64,000 nucleotides of DNA from Streptococcus cristatus ATCC 51100 (GCF_011612585.1 NZ_CP050133.1:558001-622000); one strand, 5' to 3'. Counted from the stretch's first letter, positions 51,827 to 61,591 are shown. Notes: generated by a model from the letters alone, not told the origin. Translations and numbers: made by a program.

Positions 51827-52590
51827 TGGCACTTCTTGATGTAAAAAAATTAACCAAAAATTTTGGAGGACTAACAGCTGTTAGTGACGTGACTCTGGAA
51901 TTAAACGAAGGGGAACTGGTCGGTCTTATCGGGCCTAACGGTGCTGGAAAAACAACTCTTTTCAACCTTTTGACAGGTGTTTATGAACCGAGTGAGGGAA
52001 CGGTTACTTTGGATGGTCATTTGCTGAATGGCAAAACACCTTACAAGATTGCAACACTGGGTCTCAGCCGGACTTTCCAAAATATTCGTCTTTTTAAAGA
52101 TTTGACAGTGTTGGATAATGTACTGATTGCTTTCGGTAATCATCATAAACCTCATGTGTTGGCTTCTTTCTTCCGTCTTCCAGCATTTTATAAAAATGAA
52201 GAGGAATTGAAAGCAAAAGCTCTAGAATTGCTGGCTATCTTTGACTTGGATAAGGAAGCAGAAACCTTGGCTAAAAATTTGGCTTATGGTCAACAGCGTC
52301 GTCTGGAGATTGTCCGAGCGCTTGCCACAGAGCCAAAGATTCTCTTCTTGGATGAGCCAGCTGCTGGGATGAATCCACAGGAAACAGCTGAGCTGACTGC
52401 CCTGATCCGTCGGATTAAAAATGAATTTAATATTACCATCATGCTGATTGAGCATGATATGAGTCTGGTTATGGAAGTAACTGAGCGCATCTACGTACTA
52501 GAATACGGTCGCTTGATTGCCCACGGCACACCAGATGAGATTAAGAATGACAAACGCGTTATTGAAGCTTATCTAGGAGGTGAAGCCTAA
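51826..52590 (+). CDS. livG: Branched-chain amino acid ABC ATPase LivG
   Basis: 254-residue ATPase. Walker A GPNGAGKTT (~36-44), Q-loop SRTFQNIRLF, signature LAYGQQRRLEIVRA (~148-161; LAYGQ in place of LSGGQ, usual for LivG), Walker B ILFLDEPAAGMNP and H-loop IEHDMSLVM. It overlaps livM and livF by one base each. Confidence 0.96.
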   Translation: MALLDVKKLTKNFGGLTAVSDVTLELNEGELVGLIGPNGAGKTTLFNLLTGVYEPSEGTVTLDGHLLNGKTPYKIATLGLSRTFQNIRLFKDLTVLDNVLIAFGNHHKPHVLASFFRLPAFYKNEEELKAKALELLAIFDLDKEAETLAKNLAYGQQRRLEIVRALATEPKILFLDEPAAGMNPQETAELTALIRRIKNEFNITIMLIEHDMSLVMEVTERIYVLEYGRLIAHGTPDEIKNDKRVIEAYLGGEA

Positions 52591-53300
52591 TGTCCATGCT
52601 CAAAGTTGAAAATCTATCTGTCCACTATGGCATGATTCAGGCTGTCCGTGATGTCAGTTTTGAAGTCAACGAAGGAGAGGTTGTTTCCCTTATCGGTGCC
52701 AATGGTGCTGGTAAAACGACCATCCTCCGCACGATCTCTGGTTTGGTTCGCCCAAGTGCTGGGAAGATTGAATTTTTAGGCAATGAAATTCAAAAAGTTC
52801 CTGCTCAAAAGATTGTGGCTGCAGGGCTTTCACAGGTTCCAGAAGGGCGCCATGTCTTTCCAGGCCTGACCGTTTTGGAAAATCTTGAAATGGGAGCCTT
52901 TCTTAAGAAAAATCGTGAAGAAAATCAAGCCAATCTCAAAAAGGTCTTCTCTCGTTTTCCACGCTTGGAAGAGCGTAAGAACCAAGATGCAGCGACCCTA
53001 TCTGGTGGTGAGCAGCAGATGCTAGCTATGGGACGAGCGCTCATGTCTACGCCTAAGCTCTTACTCTTGGACGAGCCGTCAATGGGGCTGGCTCCAATTT
53101 TCATCCAAGAAATCTTTGATATCATTCAAGATATCCAAAAGCAGGGGACAACTGTGCTTTTGATTGAGCAAAATGCCAATAAAGCACTATCTATCGCAGA
53201 CCGTGGTTATGTTCTTGAAACAGGAAAAATCGTTCTATCTGGAACAGGCCAAGAGCTCCTCGCTTCTGACGAAGTCCGCAAAGCATATCTAGGTGGTTAA
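52590..53300 (+). CDS. livF: Branched-chain amino acid ABC ATPase LivF
   Basis: 236-residue ATPase, partner of LivG. Walker A GANGAGKTT (~37-45), signature LSGGEQQMLAMGRALM (~138-153), Walker B LLLLDEPSMGLAP and IEQNANKAL. Last gene of the liv operon; its stop codon runs straight into the first of a series of hairpins (53301-53556). Confidence 0.96.
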   Translation: MSMLKVENLSVHYGMIQAVRDVSFEVNEGEVVSLIGANGAGKTTILRTISGLVRPSAGKIEFLGNEIQKVPAQKIVAAGLSQVPEGRHVFPGLTVLENLEMGAFLKKNREENQANLKKVFSRFPRLEERKNQDAATLSGGEQQMLAMGRALMSTPKLLLLDEPSMGLAPIFIQEIFDIIQDIQKQGTTVLLIEQNANKALSIADRGYVLETGKIVLSGTGQELLASDEVRKAYLGG

Positions 53301-53556
53301 AAAGGTCCAGTGGACCTTTTTAAGTTGCGGATAAAGAAAACGAGGTTTTCGTCAAAATGTCTGGGAGACATTTTTAGGTTGTTGATAGAAAGTTATGATA
53401 GTAACTTAACATTTAGAAAAGGTCCAGTGGACCTTTTTAAGTTGCAGATAAAGAAAACGAGGTTTTCGTCAAAATGTCCAGTGGATTGTTTCAGGTTGCA
53501 GATGGGAACTCGTGGCAGCGAGTTTTCGCTTATTAAGGTCCAGTGGACCTTTTTTG
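53300..53556 (+). repeat. Tandem 117/116-bp hairpin repeat after livF
   Basis: Unit 1 starts at 53301 and unit 2 at 53418 (first 61 bases differ at one position), and a third start is at 53535. Each unit holds two sub-units of about 58 bp: a terminator-like hairpin (GGTCC/GGACC or TGTC/GACA with T tail), then GTTGxxGAT, then an inner hairpin. The inner hairpins differ (GAAAAC/GTTTTC, AAGTTA/TAACTT, AACTCG/CGAGTT) but all pair. The first hairpin alone is a normal terminator for liv. The open frame of 94 codons across it is a by-product of the repeat. Confidence 0.85.
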
Positions 53557-54118
53557 TTTTCAAGATAAATTTGTTTATTTGGATGAGCCGATAGTCGTTT
53601 TTGATTACAACTAAAAAGTTACATTAGCAGCTGCATGTTTTTAAAAATCCGCTGGGCCCTTTTTAGATGAGGCTAGAGTTTCGTGGTATAGTTTTCTTTG
53701 ATGAAAGTCTCCATTTTTTTAGGTACTGTGGTAGTAAGCAATGTAATAGTCCCACAGAAATCTTGCTCTGAATTTATTTCTTCATTTTAAGTATCAAGCG
53801 AAAATATGGTAAAATATGGGAGAAGAAAAATTGCTCGGGTCGAAATAAAGATTGGAAATTTCGGAAATAATTTGTCAAAGTATAGGATATGCTTATAGGC
53901 GATAACTGGCGAGATGGAGAGTCATTTTAGCTTTTGATTTTGAAGTGAAGAAAGAAGCTGTTGTCTGTTCGGCTTTATATCATTCTCTTACGCAACTAGA
54001 ATTCAATAAAGATATGCCTATCAGGGATAGAAAATGGTAGTCGAGTTTCTTTGCTTGGTTTGCTCGAGCGAGTAATATTGGTTTTTGAAAACATTTAAAT
54101 GATTATAGAGGATGAAAG
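53557..54118. other. Gene-free stretch with possible gene remnant
   Basis: No intact gene. A degenerate relative of the hairpin repeat is near 53645 (TCCGCTGGGCCC with T tail). A 38-codon open stretch near 53928-54040 (LAFDFEVKKEAVVCSAL and so on, ending RDRKW and a stop) reads like a protein piece, but I cannot name it and it has no start codon. The nnrD ATG at 54119 follows an A/T-rich leader with AGAGGATGAAAG. Confidence 0.4.
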
Positions 54119-54961
54119 ATGAAACTAGTCAGTGACAGGCTTTTGAAAAAGGTTATTATAAATCGATCGCTAGACAGCCATAAAGGTGACTATGGACGCC
54201 TGCTCTTGATTGGCGGGACCTATCCCTACGGAGGGGCTATTATCATGGCTGCCTTGGCCGCAGTAAGGAGCGGAGCTGGTTTGGTGACTGTTGCAACTGA
54301 ACGGGAAAATATTCCTGCCCTCCATGCCCATTTGCCAGAGGCTATGGCCTTTGATTTGCGGGAACAAGAGCGGCTGATAGAGCAGATCCGCAAGGCTACT
54401 GTTATTTTAATCGGACCGGGTTTGGCTAAAAATTCTTTAGAGAAATCGGTACTACAGCTGGTTTTACAGCTTGTAAACAAGCAACAAATCTTGATCATGG
54501 ATGGGGGCGCTATCTCACTTTTTGCCAAGCAAGCTCTGCCTTTTCCAAACTCCCAGACAATTTTTACCCCTCACCAGAAAGAATGGGAAAGCTTGTCTGG
54601 CTTGCCCATCGAGTCGCAGGACGAAAAATCTAGCCAAAAGGCTGTTGACCAATTTCCTAAGGGAACTCTAGTTGTACAGAAAAGGAATGGAACGCGAGTT
54701 TTTCAGAGTGGAGAAAAGGATATTTATCAACTGCCGGTTGGTGGTCCCTATCAAGCAACTGGTGGTATGGGAGATACCTTGGCAGGGATGGTTGCCGGCT
54801 TTGCAGGTCAATTTCAGCAGGCTTCACTTCTTGAAAGAGTAACAGCTGCGACCTACTTGCATTCAGCCATTGCGGATGAGTTAGCCAAAGAAGTTTATGT
54901 GGTATTACCGACAGAATTGAGTCAACAAATTTCAACTTGGATGAAAAATTTTAGTCAATAA
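54119..54961 (+). CDS. nnrD: ADP-dependent (S)-NAD(P)H-hydrate dehydratase
   Basis: 280-residue cytoplasmic repair enzyme that restores damaged NADH/NADPH hydrates. YjeF C-terminal/ribokinase-like fold: SHKGDYGRLLLIGG (~20-33), GPGLAK, VVQKRNGTRVF and the nucleotide motif ATGGMGDTLAGM (~219-230). It is the stand-alone form, without the NnrE epimerase half. Monocistronic with a terminator. Confidence 0.92.
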   Translation: MKLVSDRLLKKVIINRSLDSHKGDYGRLLLIGGTYPYGGAIIMAALAAVRSGAGLVTVATERENIPALHAHLPEAMAFDLREQERLIEQIRKATVILIGPGLAKNSLEKSVLQLVLQLVNKQQILIMDGGAISLFAKQALPFPNSQTIFTPHQKEWESLSGLPIESQDEKSSQKAVDQFPKGTLVVQKRNGTRVFQSGEKDIYQLPVGGPYQATGGMGDTLAGMVAGFAGQFQQASLLERVTAATYLHSAIADELAKEVYVVLPTELSQQISTWMKNFSQ

Positions 54962-54968
54962 ATCTTGG

Positions 54969-54998
54969 GAGGCTTGGAAAAATCCGAGCCTCTTTTTG
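54969..54998 (+). terminator. Terminator after nnrD
   Basis: GAGGCTTGGA (54969-54978) with TCCGAGCCTC (54983-54992), one wobble, T tail. Confidence 0.9.
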
Positions 54999-55182
54999 TG
55001 GATTAGGAAATCTTGCCTTAGTTAGGAAAAGTCTAGGATTCATCAATTTTCTCACATATTTACTTTTTTAATTTATAGAAAAAAGTTAATACGATAGAAA
55101 ACTTTTTTGTGCTATAATAAAAACAAAGTATGAGAGTTAAAAGTATAAAAACTAGTAGAAAAGGATAAGTGCAAAAAGTCTT

Positions 55183-55407
55183 ATGTCAGAGTTAAGGATA
55201 GCAATTGGAAAAAAAATTCGAGAACTGCGGGAACAACGGAAAATGACAAGAGAATTGCTGTGTGAAGATGAGACTCGTTTGACAGTCAGACAGCTTGCTC
55301 GGATCGAGGCAGGCGATTCGATTCCTAGTTTACTAACCTTAGAATTCATTGCGCAACAGTTGCATATCGAAATGTATCAAATTATCAAGGAAAGTACAAA
55401 ATCTTAG
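55183..55407 (+). CDS. Short HTH protein, Rgg-like N-terminal domain only
   Basis: 74-residue XRE-type DNA-binding protein. The HTH (residues ~8-60: IGKKIRELREQRKMTREL, TVRQLARIEAG, IPSLLTLEFIAQQL) is like the N-terminus of Rgg/MutR regulators, but the roughly 220-residue peptide-binding repeat domain is absent. An extended -10 TGCTATAAT is about 75 bases upstream. The ATG at 55183 has a poor ribosome binding site. It could be a stand-alone regulator or a remnant of an Rgg gene; no peptide gene is seen. Confidence 0.7.
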   Translation: MSELRIAIGKKIRELREQRKMTRELLCEDETRLTVRQLARIEAGDSIPSLLTLEFIAQQLHIEMYQIIKESTKS

Positions 55408-55508
55408 TGATTTTTATCCTGAAAATTGAGAACTTGGAAGCACTGACTTCCTCAATTTTTTGGTATAATAAAAGTCACGCAAATACTAGAAAATAGAAAG
55501 AGAGTGGC

Positions 55509-56849
55509 ATGCCAGATTATTTATCGGTTTCTACTTTGACCCGTTATCTGAAGATGAAGTTTGACCGAGATCCTTATTTGGAGCGGGTTTATCTGACAGG
55601 TCAGGTCTCTAATTTTCGCAAGCGTCCCAATCACCAGTATTTTTCCCTCAAGGATGAGAAGGCAGTGATTCAGGCGACTATCTGGTCAGGTGTCTATAAA
55701 AAGCTTGGTTTTGAACTAGAAGAGGGCATGAAGGTCAATGTCATTGGTCGTGTGCAGCTCTATGAACCAAGTGGTTCCTATTCGATTGTCATTGAAAAGG
55801 CCGAGCCAGACGGCATTGGCGCCTTGGCTGTTCAGTTCGAGCAGCTCAAGAAAAAACTGGGAGAAGAAGGTCTTTTTCAAGATAAATTTAAACAAGCCTT
55901 GCCTCAATTTCCTAAGAAAATTGGGGTGGTGACCAGTCCTAGTGGAGCTGTCATCCGAGATATCATCACGACAGTCAGTCGCCGTTTTCCTGGCGTGGAC
56001 ATCCTGCTTTTTCCGACCAAGGTTCAGGGCGAAGGAGCTGCTGCCGAGGTGGCGACCAATATTCGTCGAGCCAATGAGCGGGAAGATTTGGATGTTTTGA
56101 TTATTGGTCGGGGCGGCGGATCCATCGAGGATCTTTGGGCTTTTAATGAAGAAATCGTCGTACGAGCTATATTTGAGTCCCAGATTCCGATTATTTCCAG
56201 TGTGGGCCATGAAACGGACACGACGCTGGCTGACTTTGTGGCAGACCGACGAGCAGCAACTCCCACAGCAGCAGCTGAATTGGCAACGCCAGTCACCAAG
56301 CTGGATCTTCTGGGGCATTTGAGTCAGCAGCAAAATCGTCTGGCAAATGCAGCTTTAAATCGTCTGGCTTACCAGCGGGAACGCTTGGACAAGCTGGCTT
56401 CCTCTGTTATTTTTCGGCAGCCAGAGCGACTTTATGATGGCTATCTGCAAAAGTTAGACCAGCTTAATCTGCGTTTAAAGCAAAAAATTCGCGAATATTA
56501 TAGTGAAGAAGTCCAACAGGTCAAGATTCTCCAGCATCGCTTGGAGTCTCTGTCACCTCTGCGACAGGTGCAGCGCTATCAGGAGCAGGTTCACCAGCAA
56601 GAACGCTTGTTGCGTAGCAATATGGCGATTATCTATGACCATAAGGTGGCTGAAGCCAAGCGGCTGTCAGATGCGCTACTCATGCTGGATACCAGTCGCA
56701 TTGTAGCGCGGGGCTATGCTATTATCCAAAAAAATGAAACAGTAATCGAGTCCAGTCAGGATATCAAGGAGAAGGACCAGCTGACCATTCTCATGCGGGA
56801 TGGTCAAGTCCAAGTTGAGGTAAAAGATGTCAAAAGACAAGAAATTTGA
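55509..56849 (+). CDS. xseA: Exodeoxyribonuclease VII large subunit
   Basis: 446-residue nuclease subunit for single-stranded DNA. N-terminal OB-fold (~1-100, [21 protein letters not shown] in part: [15 protein letters not shown]), catalytic region with [14 protein letters not shown] and [14 protein letters not shown] (~199-212) and [14 protein letters not shown], then long coiled-coil helices. Start follows AAAGAGAGTGGC. Overlaps xseB by 23 bases. Confidence 0.96.
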   Translation: MPDYLSVSTLTRYLKMKFDRDPYLERVYLTGQVSNFRKRPNHQYFSLKDEKAVIQATIWSGVYKKLGFELEEGMKVNVIGRVQLYEPSGSYSIVIEKAEPDGIGALAVQFEQLKKKLGEEGLFQDKFKQALPQFPKKIGVVTSPSGAVIRDIITTVSRRFPGVDILLFPTKVQGEGAAAEVATNIRRANEREDLDVLIIGRGGGSIEDLWAFNEEIVVRAIFESQIPIISSVGHETDTTLADFVADRRAATPTAAAELATPVTKLDLLGHLSQQQNRLANAALNRLAYQRERLDKLASSVIFRQPERLYDGYLQKLDQLNLRLKQKIREYYSEEVQQVKILQHRLESLSPLRQVQRYQEQVHQQERLLRSNMAIIYDHKVAEAKRLSDALLMLDTSRIVARGYAIIQKNETVIESSQDIKEKDQLTILMRDGQVQVEVKDVKRQEI

Positions 56850-57039
56850 AGAAAATTTAGCTGATTTGGAAGCTATTGTCCAGAAGCTGGAAAATGGGGA
56901 TGTGGCCTTGGAAGAGGCAATCGCTGAATTCCAGAAGGGCATGCAGCTGTCTAAAGACTTGCAAAAGACGCTAGATCAGGCAGAAAAGACCTTGGTCAAG
57001 GTCATGCAGGCTGATGGCAAAGAAACGGATATGGAATGA
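56827..57039 (+). CDS. xseB: Exodeoxyribonuclease VII small subunit
   Basis: 70-residue helical protein with the family pattern [19 protein letters not shown] (residues 7-25, in parts) and [14 protein letters not shown]. It starts inside the end of xseA and overlaps ispA by 4 bases (ATGA), so translation is coupled along the cluster. Confidence 0.95.
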   Translation: MSKDKKFEENLADLEAIVQKLENGDVALEEAIAEFQKGMQLSKDLQKTLDQAEKTLVKVMQADGKETDME

Positions 57040-57911
57040 CAAGAGAGTTTAAAATCAGGCAAATTGGCCTGACGATTCAAGATTTTTATCAGGTCAAGGA
57101 AGTGTCAGCGGATTTGACTGAGACCATTCTCTATTCTGTCGAGGCTGGTGGCAAGCGGATCCGCCCTCTCTTGCTTTTGGAGTTGCTGGAGGGATTTGGT
57201 CTGGAATTAACTCCCGCTCACTTTCAGGTGGCAGCAGCTCTGGAGATGATTCACACTGGCAGCCTGATCCATGATGATTTGCCAGCTATGGATAATGATG
57301 ACTACCGCCGAGGCCGTCTGACCAGCCACAAGAAATTTGGGGAGGATATGGCCATTTTGGCTGGAGATTCTCTCTTTTTGGATCCTTATGGGTTGGTGGC
57401 AATGGCAGAGCTCCCTAGTCAGGTCAAGGTGGAGCTGATAGCAGAGCTGTCTCTGGCGGCTGGCTCCTTTGGTATGGTGGCTGGGCAGGTTTTGGATATG
57501 CAGGGAGAAGGCCGCAAGTTGACCATGGATCAGCTCCAGACCATCCATGCCAATAAGACAGGTAAGCTCTTGGCCTATCCTTTTGTAGCGGCTGGGATCA
57601 TTGCTCAGACTGGTCAATCAGTTCTAGGGAAGCTTCGTCAGGCGGGAGAGCTCTTGGGTTTGGCTTTTCAGGTGCGGGATGATATTTTAGATGTGACGGC
57701 TAGTTTTGAGCAGATCGGTAAGACACCGCAGAAGGATCTGGCGGCTGAGAAATCAACTTATCCAGCCTTGCTAGGCTTAGATGGAGCCAGAGACTTTTTC
57801 GATGAAACGCTGGAACAAGCAAAAAGCCTGCTGGAGCAACTAGAAAAAGAAAGTGATTTTTCAGCGGAAGAAATTCAAAAAATAATAGAAAGTTTGAGAC
57901 TGGATGGCTAA
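57036..57911 (+). CDS. ispA: Farnesyl diphosphate synthase (polyprenyl synthetase)
   Basis: 291-residue prenyltransferase that makes farnesyl diphosphate for undecaprenyl lipids. First aspartate-rich motif [10 protein letters not shown] (~81-90), second DDILDVTAS (~219-227), and [14 protein letters not shown] near residue 34. Normal length. Overlaps the next gene by 8 bases. Confidence 0.94.
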   Translation: MTREFKIRQIGLTIQDFYQVKEVSADLTETILYSVEAGGKRIRPLLLLELLEGFGLELTPAHFQVAAALEMIHTGSLIHDDLPAMDNDDYRRGRLTSHKKFGEDMAILAGDSLFLDPYGLVAMAELPSQVKVELIAELSLAAGSFGMVAGQVLDMQGEGRKLTMDQLQTIHANKTGKLLAYPFVAAGIIAQTGQSVLGKLRQAGELLGLAFQVRDDILDVTASFEQIGKTPQKDLAAEKSTYPALLGLDGARDFFDETLEQAKSLLEQLEKESDFSAEEIQKIIESLRLDG

Positions 57912-58728
57912 GGAAAGAGTGGATGTACTGGCCTATCGACAAGGCCTCTTTGAGACCCGAGAACAGGCCAAGCGTGGAGTGATGGCTGGTCTGGTCGTGT
58001 CACTTGCGAATGGAGAGCGCTTTGATAAGCCAGGTGAAAAAATCGATGATGGAACAGAGCTCAAGCTCAAGGGAGAAAAACTTAAGTATGTCAGTCGGGG
58101 CGGCCTAAAATTAGAAAAGGCTTTGCAAGTCTTTGGCCTTTCGGTGGCAGAACGAGTGGCCTTGGATATCGGAGCTTCAACTGGAGGATTTACCGATGTC
58201 ATGTTGCAGGCGGGAGCACGACTAGTCTATGCTGTTGATGTCGGCACCAACCAGTTAGCCTGGAAACTCCGCCAAGACGAACGGGTTGTCAGCATGGAGC
58301 AGTTCAATTTTCGCTATGCCGAGCCAGCTGATTTTAACTTTCGGCCCAGCTTTGCCAGCATTGATGTCAGCTTTATCTCGCTTAGCTTGATTTTGCCGGC
58401 CCTCTATCAGATTTTAGAAGAGGGAGGTCAGGTCGTGGCTTTGATCAAGCCTCAGTTCGAGGCTGGCCGCGAGCAGATTGGCAAGAAGGGGATTATCAAG
58501 GACAAGAAGGTTCATTTGGCGGTGCTGGAAACCGTGACAGCCTCTATGCTGGAAGCGGGTTTTTCAGTCAAAGGATTGGATTTTTCTCCGATTCAGGGTG
58601 GGCATGGCAATGTTGAATTTTTAGCCTTTCTGGAGAAAAGTGAGCAGCCGAAAAATGACTTGGAGCAAGACTTAGTTGCTGTCGTAGAGGCAGCCCACAA
58701 GGAATTTAAAGATGAAGAAGAAAGATAG
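57904..58728 (+). CDS. tlyA: TlyA/YqxC family rRNA methyltransferase-like protein
   Basis: 274-residue protein. S4 RNA-binding domain (~3-65, with SRGGLKLEKAL at the linker) and a Rossmann methyltransferase domain (~80-250: LDIGASTGGFTDVMLQAGA at ~83-101, in part ALDIGASTGGFTDV; VSFISLSLILPAL). Old name hemolysin A. Relatives methylate the ribose of rRNA. Overlaps ispA by 8 and argR by 17 bases. Confidence 0.9.
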   Translation: MAKERVDVLAYRQGLFETREQAKRGVMAGLVVSLANGERFDKPGEKIDDGTELKLKGEKLKYVSRGGLKLEKALQVFGLSVAERVALDIGASTGGFTDVMLQAGARLVYAVDVGTNQLAWKLRQDERVVSMEQFNFRYAEPADFNFRPSFASIDVSFISLSLILPALYQILEEGGQVVALIKPQFEAGREQIGKKGIIKDKKVHLAVLETVTASMLEAGFSVKGLDFSPIQGGHGNVEFLAFLEKSEQPKNDLEQDLVAVVEAAHKEFKDEEER

Positions 58729-59143
58729 ATTAGAGAAAATCAGACGATTTGTCAGTGAATTTGAGATTGGTACCCAAGAGGAAATTGTGGAACATCTCAG
58801 GGAATCTGGAATTACAGCGACACAGGCAACGGTTTCACGAGATATCAAGGAGCTAGGGATTGTAAAAATCCCTTTTAAAGATAATACCTATATCTATGAT
58901 CTTCCCAAAACAGCTACCAATAGTCTGAAGCTGGCTGAAAATAATATTTTGGCCTGTCAAAATCTAGGAAATATGCTCAATCTCAATCTGGTGCCAGGGA
59001 GTGCGGCGGTAGTCAAGCGCCATCTGAGTAAAGAATTTGCTGAGGAAGTTTTCAGCATCATTGCGGATAATGACAGTATCCTAATCGTTGCAGTGAGTGA
59101 AAGTGCAGCCCAAAAAGTCACGGCTGAAATCAATAATTGGTAG
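58712..59143 (+). CDS. argR: ArgR/AhrC-type arginine repressor
   Basis: 143-residue regulator. N-terminal winged helix (residues ~8-65: EEIVEHLRESGITATQATVS in part, TQATVSRDIKELGIVKI) and C-terminal arginine-binding/hexamer domain with VPGSAAVVKRHL and ADNDSILIVA. In streptococci several ArgR paralogs exist; this one in the xse-ispA-tlyA-recN cluster is the AhrC-position copy. It overlaps tlyA by 17 bases. Confidence 0.9.
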   Translation: MKKKDRLEKIRRFVSEFEIGTQEEIVEHLRESGITATQATVSRDIKELGIVKIPFKDNTYIYDLPKTATNSLKLAENNILACQNLGNMLNLNLVPGSAAVVKRHLSKEFAEEVFSIIADNDSILIVAVSESAAQKVTAEINNW

Positions 59144-59151
59144 GAAAGCCT

Positions 59152-60810
59152 ATGTTATTAGAAATTTCAATTAAAAATTTTGCCATTATTGAGGAGATTT
59201 CCCTTAATTTTGAGCAAGGTATGACGGTTTTGACCGGGGAAACCGGAGCCGGCAAGTCTATTATTATTGACGCCATGAACATGATGCTAGGTAGTCGTGC
59301 GACGACGGATGTGATTCGCCATGGAGCGCCCAAAGCTGAGATAGAGGGACTTTTTTCGCTGGAAAATAGCCGAGCTTTGCGAGAGATTTTTGAGGAGCAG
59401 GGCTGGGAGCTGACCGATGAGCTGATTATCCGTCGGGAAATTCTGCAAAACGGCCGCAGTGTCAGCCGTATCAATGGCCAGATGGTTAATTTATCTGTTC
59501 TAAAGGCTGTCGGCCAGCACTTGGTGGATATCCATGGTCAGCATGATCAGGAAGAGCTGATGAGACCCCAGCTTCATATTGCCATGCTAGATGAGTTTGG
59601 CTCAGCAGACTTTTTGCATCTCAAAGGCCGCTATCAGGAAACCTTTGACCGCTATCGAAGCCTGCGTAAGCAAGTCCTGACTCTGCAGAAAAATCAGCAG
59701 GAGCATAAGGCCAGAATTGAGATGCTGGAGTTCCAGATGGCGGAGATCGAAAGTGCAGCCCTAAAAAGCGGTGAAGATACTGCCCTGCATCAGGAGCGAG
59801 ATCGTTTGCTCAACCACAAGCTAATTGCCGATACGCTGACCAACGCCTATACTATGCTGGATAATGAAGACTTTTCCAGTTTGACCAATGTCCGCTCAGC
59901 TATGAATGACCTTGAGTCTATCGAGGATTACGATCCAGCCTACAAGGAACTGTCTGGTAGCTTGTCAGAGACTTATTATGTCTTGGAAGATGTCAGCAAG
60001 CGCCTAGAGGATATTTTGGATGGACTGGACTTTGACGGAGATCGGCTGCTGCAAGTGGAGAGTCGCTTAGACTTGATTAACAGCATCACCCGTAAATACG
60101 GCGGCCAAGTAGATGATGTGCTGGAATACTTTGCTCAGATTTCCAAAGAATACAGCCTTTTAACTGGCAGCAACTTGTCCTCAGAGGATATGGACCGAGA
60201 GCTGAAGACCTTGGAGAGAGAGCTGGTAGAGCTGGCCCAGGAGCTGAGTCAGGCTCGTCATGGTCTAGCAGCCCAGCTGGAAGCGGAAATCAAGCAGGAG
60301 TTGCAAGAACTTTACATGGAAAAGGCGCGCTTTAAAGTACAGTTCAGTAAGGGCAAGTTCAACCGTGAAGGAAATGAGCAAGTAGAGTTTTACATCTCAG
60401 CCAATCCGGGAGAGGATTTCAAACCTTTGGTGAAGGTTGCCTCTGGCGGCGAACTCTCCCGTCTCATGTTGGCTATCAAGTCAGCTTTTTCTCGTAAGGA
60501 AGGCAAGACCAGCATTGTTTTTGACGAAGTGGATACGGGCGTTTCTGGCCGTGTGGCTCAAGCCATCGCTCAGAAGATTTACAAGATTGGCTCCAACGGT
60601 CAAGTCTTGGCAATTTCCCATCTGCCGCAGGTCATTGCGATTGCCGATTATCAGTTCTTTATTGAGAAGATTTCGGATGAGAATTCGACCGTCTCGACGG
60701 TTCGCCTGCTGACGGCTGACGAGCGTGTTCAGGAAGTTGCTAAGATGCTGGCTGGTGAAGATGTGACGGAGGCTGCTTTGACTCAAGCCAAAGAATTATT
60801 AAAGAAATAA
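59152..60810 (+). CDS. recN: DNA repair protein RecN
   Basis: 552-residue SMC-like ATPase for double-strand break repair. Walker A GETGAGKSI (~29-37), coiled coils (~150-230 and ~280-360), signature VASGGELSRLMLA (~429-441) and Walker B IVFDEVDTGVSG. The start MLLEISIKNF at 59152 is the conserved one; the GTG at 59137 overlaps argR and is not needed. Last gene of the cluster; a hairpin follows. Confidence 0.96.
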   Translation: MLLEISIKNFAIIEEISLNFEQGMTVLTGETGAGKSIIIDAMNMMLGSRATTDVIRHGAPKAEIEGLFSLENSRALREIFEEQGWELTDELIIRREILQNGRSVSRINGQMVNLSVLKAVGQHLVDIHGQHDQEELMRPQLHIAMLDEFGSADFLHLKGRYQETFDRYRSLRKQVLTLQKNQQEHKARIEMLEFQMAEIESAALKSGEDTALHQERDRLLNHKLIADTLTNAYTMLDNEDFSSLTNVRSAMNDLESIEDYDPAYKELSGSLSETYYVLEDVSKRLEDILDGLDFDGDRLLQVESRLDLINSITRKYGGQVDDVLEYFAQISKEYSLLTGSNLSSEDMDRELKTLERELVELAQELSQARHGLAAQLEAEIKQELQELYMEKARFKVQFSKGKFNREGNEQVEFYISANPGEDFKPLVKVASGGELSRLMLAIKSAFSRKEGKTSIVFDEVDTGVSGRVAQAIAQKIYKIGSNGQVLAISHLPQVIAIADYQFFIEKISDENSTVSTVRLLTADERVQEVAKMLAGEDVTEAALTQAKELLKK

Positions 60811-60818
60811 ACAAGCGA

Positions 60819-60848
60819 GACTGAGACACTAGTGTTTCGGTCTCCTTT
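60819..60848 (+). terminator. Hairpin after recN
   Basis: GAGACTGAGAC and GTTTCGGTCTC pair with two wobbles; short T tract. Confidence 0.65.
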
Positions 60849-60862
60849 AGAAGGTGGCGCGT

Positions 60863-61591
60863 ATGACAGAATATTTTGCAATTGGTGATGTCCATGGCAA
60901 GGCTGGCATGCTTGATGAATTGCTCCAGCATTGGGACGGTCGTAGCCAACTAGTCTTTCTAGGCGATTTGATCGATCGTGGCGAAGACAGCCGAGCAGTT
61001 TTGGAGCGGGTCAAGGACTTAGTGGACCAAGAAGGAGCTGTTTGTCTGTCTGGCAATCATGAGTATATGTTTCTGACTTGGCTGGACAATCCTGAAAAGT
61101 CTTATGACCACTATCGACGCAATGGCGGAGATACGACAATTAATTCGCTTTTAGGCCGGCCTCTCAATGCTCCTGTAGATGGAGTGGCAGACGCGGAACG
61201 TGTCAAGACGGAGGCGGTAGATTTAGTAGATTTTATTCGCCAGATGCCTTTCCTATTGGAGACAGAGCAGTACATTTTTGTCCATGCCGGCCTAGATTTG
61301 GAGCTGAAAGACTGGCGAGAGACCAGTGATTATCAAAAAGTTTGGATTCGCGCGCCATTTCATGAAGGCAGCAATCAGACTGGCAAAAGGATTGTCTTTG
61401 GCCATACACCGACATTTTACCTCTTGCATAAGGCACCGGGAACTGATCAGCTATGGATGACTGAGGATGGCAAGATTGGCATGGATGGCGGAGCTGTTTA
61501 TGGCGGAGTCCTCCACGGAGTTCTCTTTGGTCATAATGGCATCATAGAGCAGTATGCGATTAGAAATGACGGTTTTGCTGCGGAGGACTGA
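60863..61591 (+). CDS. PPP-type metallophosphatase (serine/threonine or ApaH/PrpE-like)
   Basis: 242-residue phosphoesterase. Motifs of the PPP family: AIGDVHGK (~5-12), FLGDLIDRGEDS (~34-45), SGNHEYM (~64-70), VHAGLDLE and FGHTP (~177-181). Such proteins split phosphoproteins or dinucleoside polyphosphates; which one is not clear. ATG 60863 follows AGAAGGTGG; a GTG at 60854 would add three residues. Monocistronic. Confidence 0.85.
   Translation: MTEYFAIGDVHGKAGMLDELLQHWDGRSQLVFLGDLIDRGEDSRAVLERVKDLVDQEGAVCLSGNHEYMFLTWLDNPEKSYDHYRRNGGDTTINSLLGRPLNAPVDGVADAERVKTEAVDLVDFIRQMPFLLETEQYIFVHAGLDLELKDWRETSDYQKVWIRAPFHEGSNQTGKRIVFGHTPTFYLLHKAPGTDQLWMTEDGKIGMDGGAVYGGVLHGVLFGHNGIIEQYAIRNDGFAAED

Noticed and set aside
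53301..53556. CRISPR array
   Set aside because: Repeats are 116-117 bp with hairpins, not short direct repeats with unique spacers, and no cas gene is near.
53310..53594. 94-codon open frame after livF with internal repeats
   Set aside because: It is produced by the tandem hairpin DNA repeat; it has no ribosome binding site and its repeats follow the DNA period.
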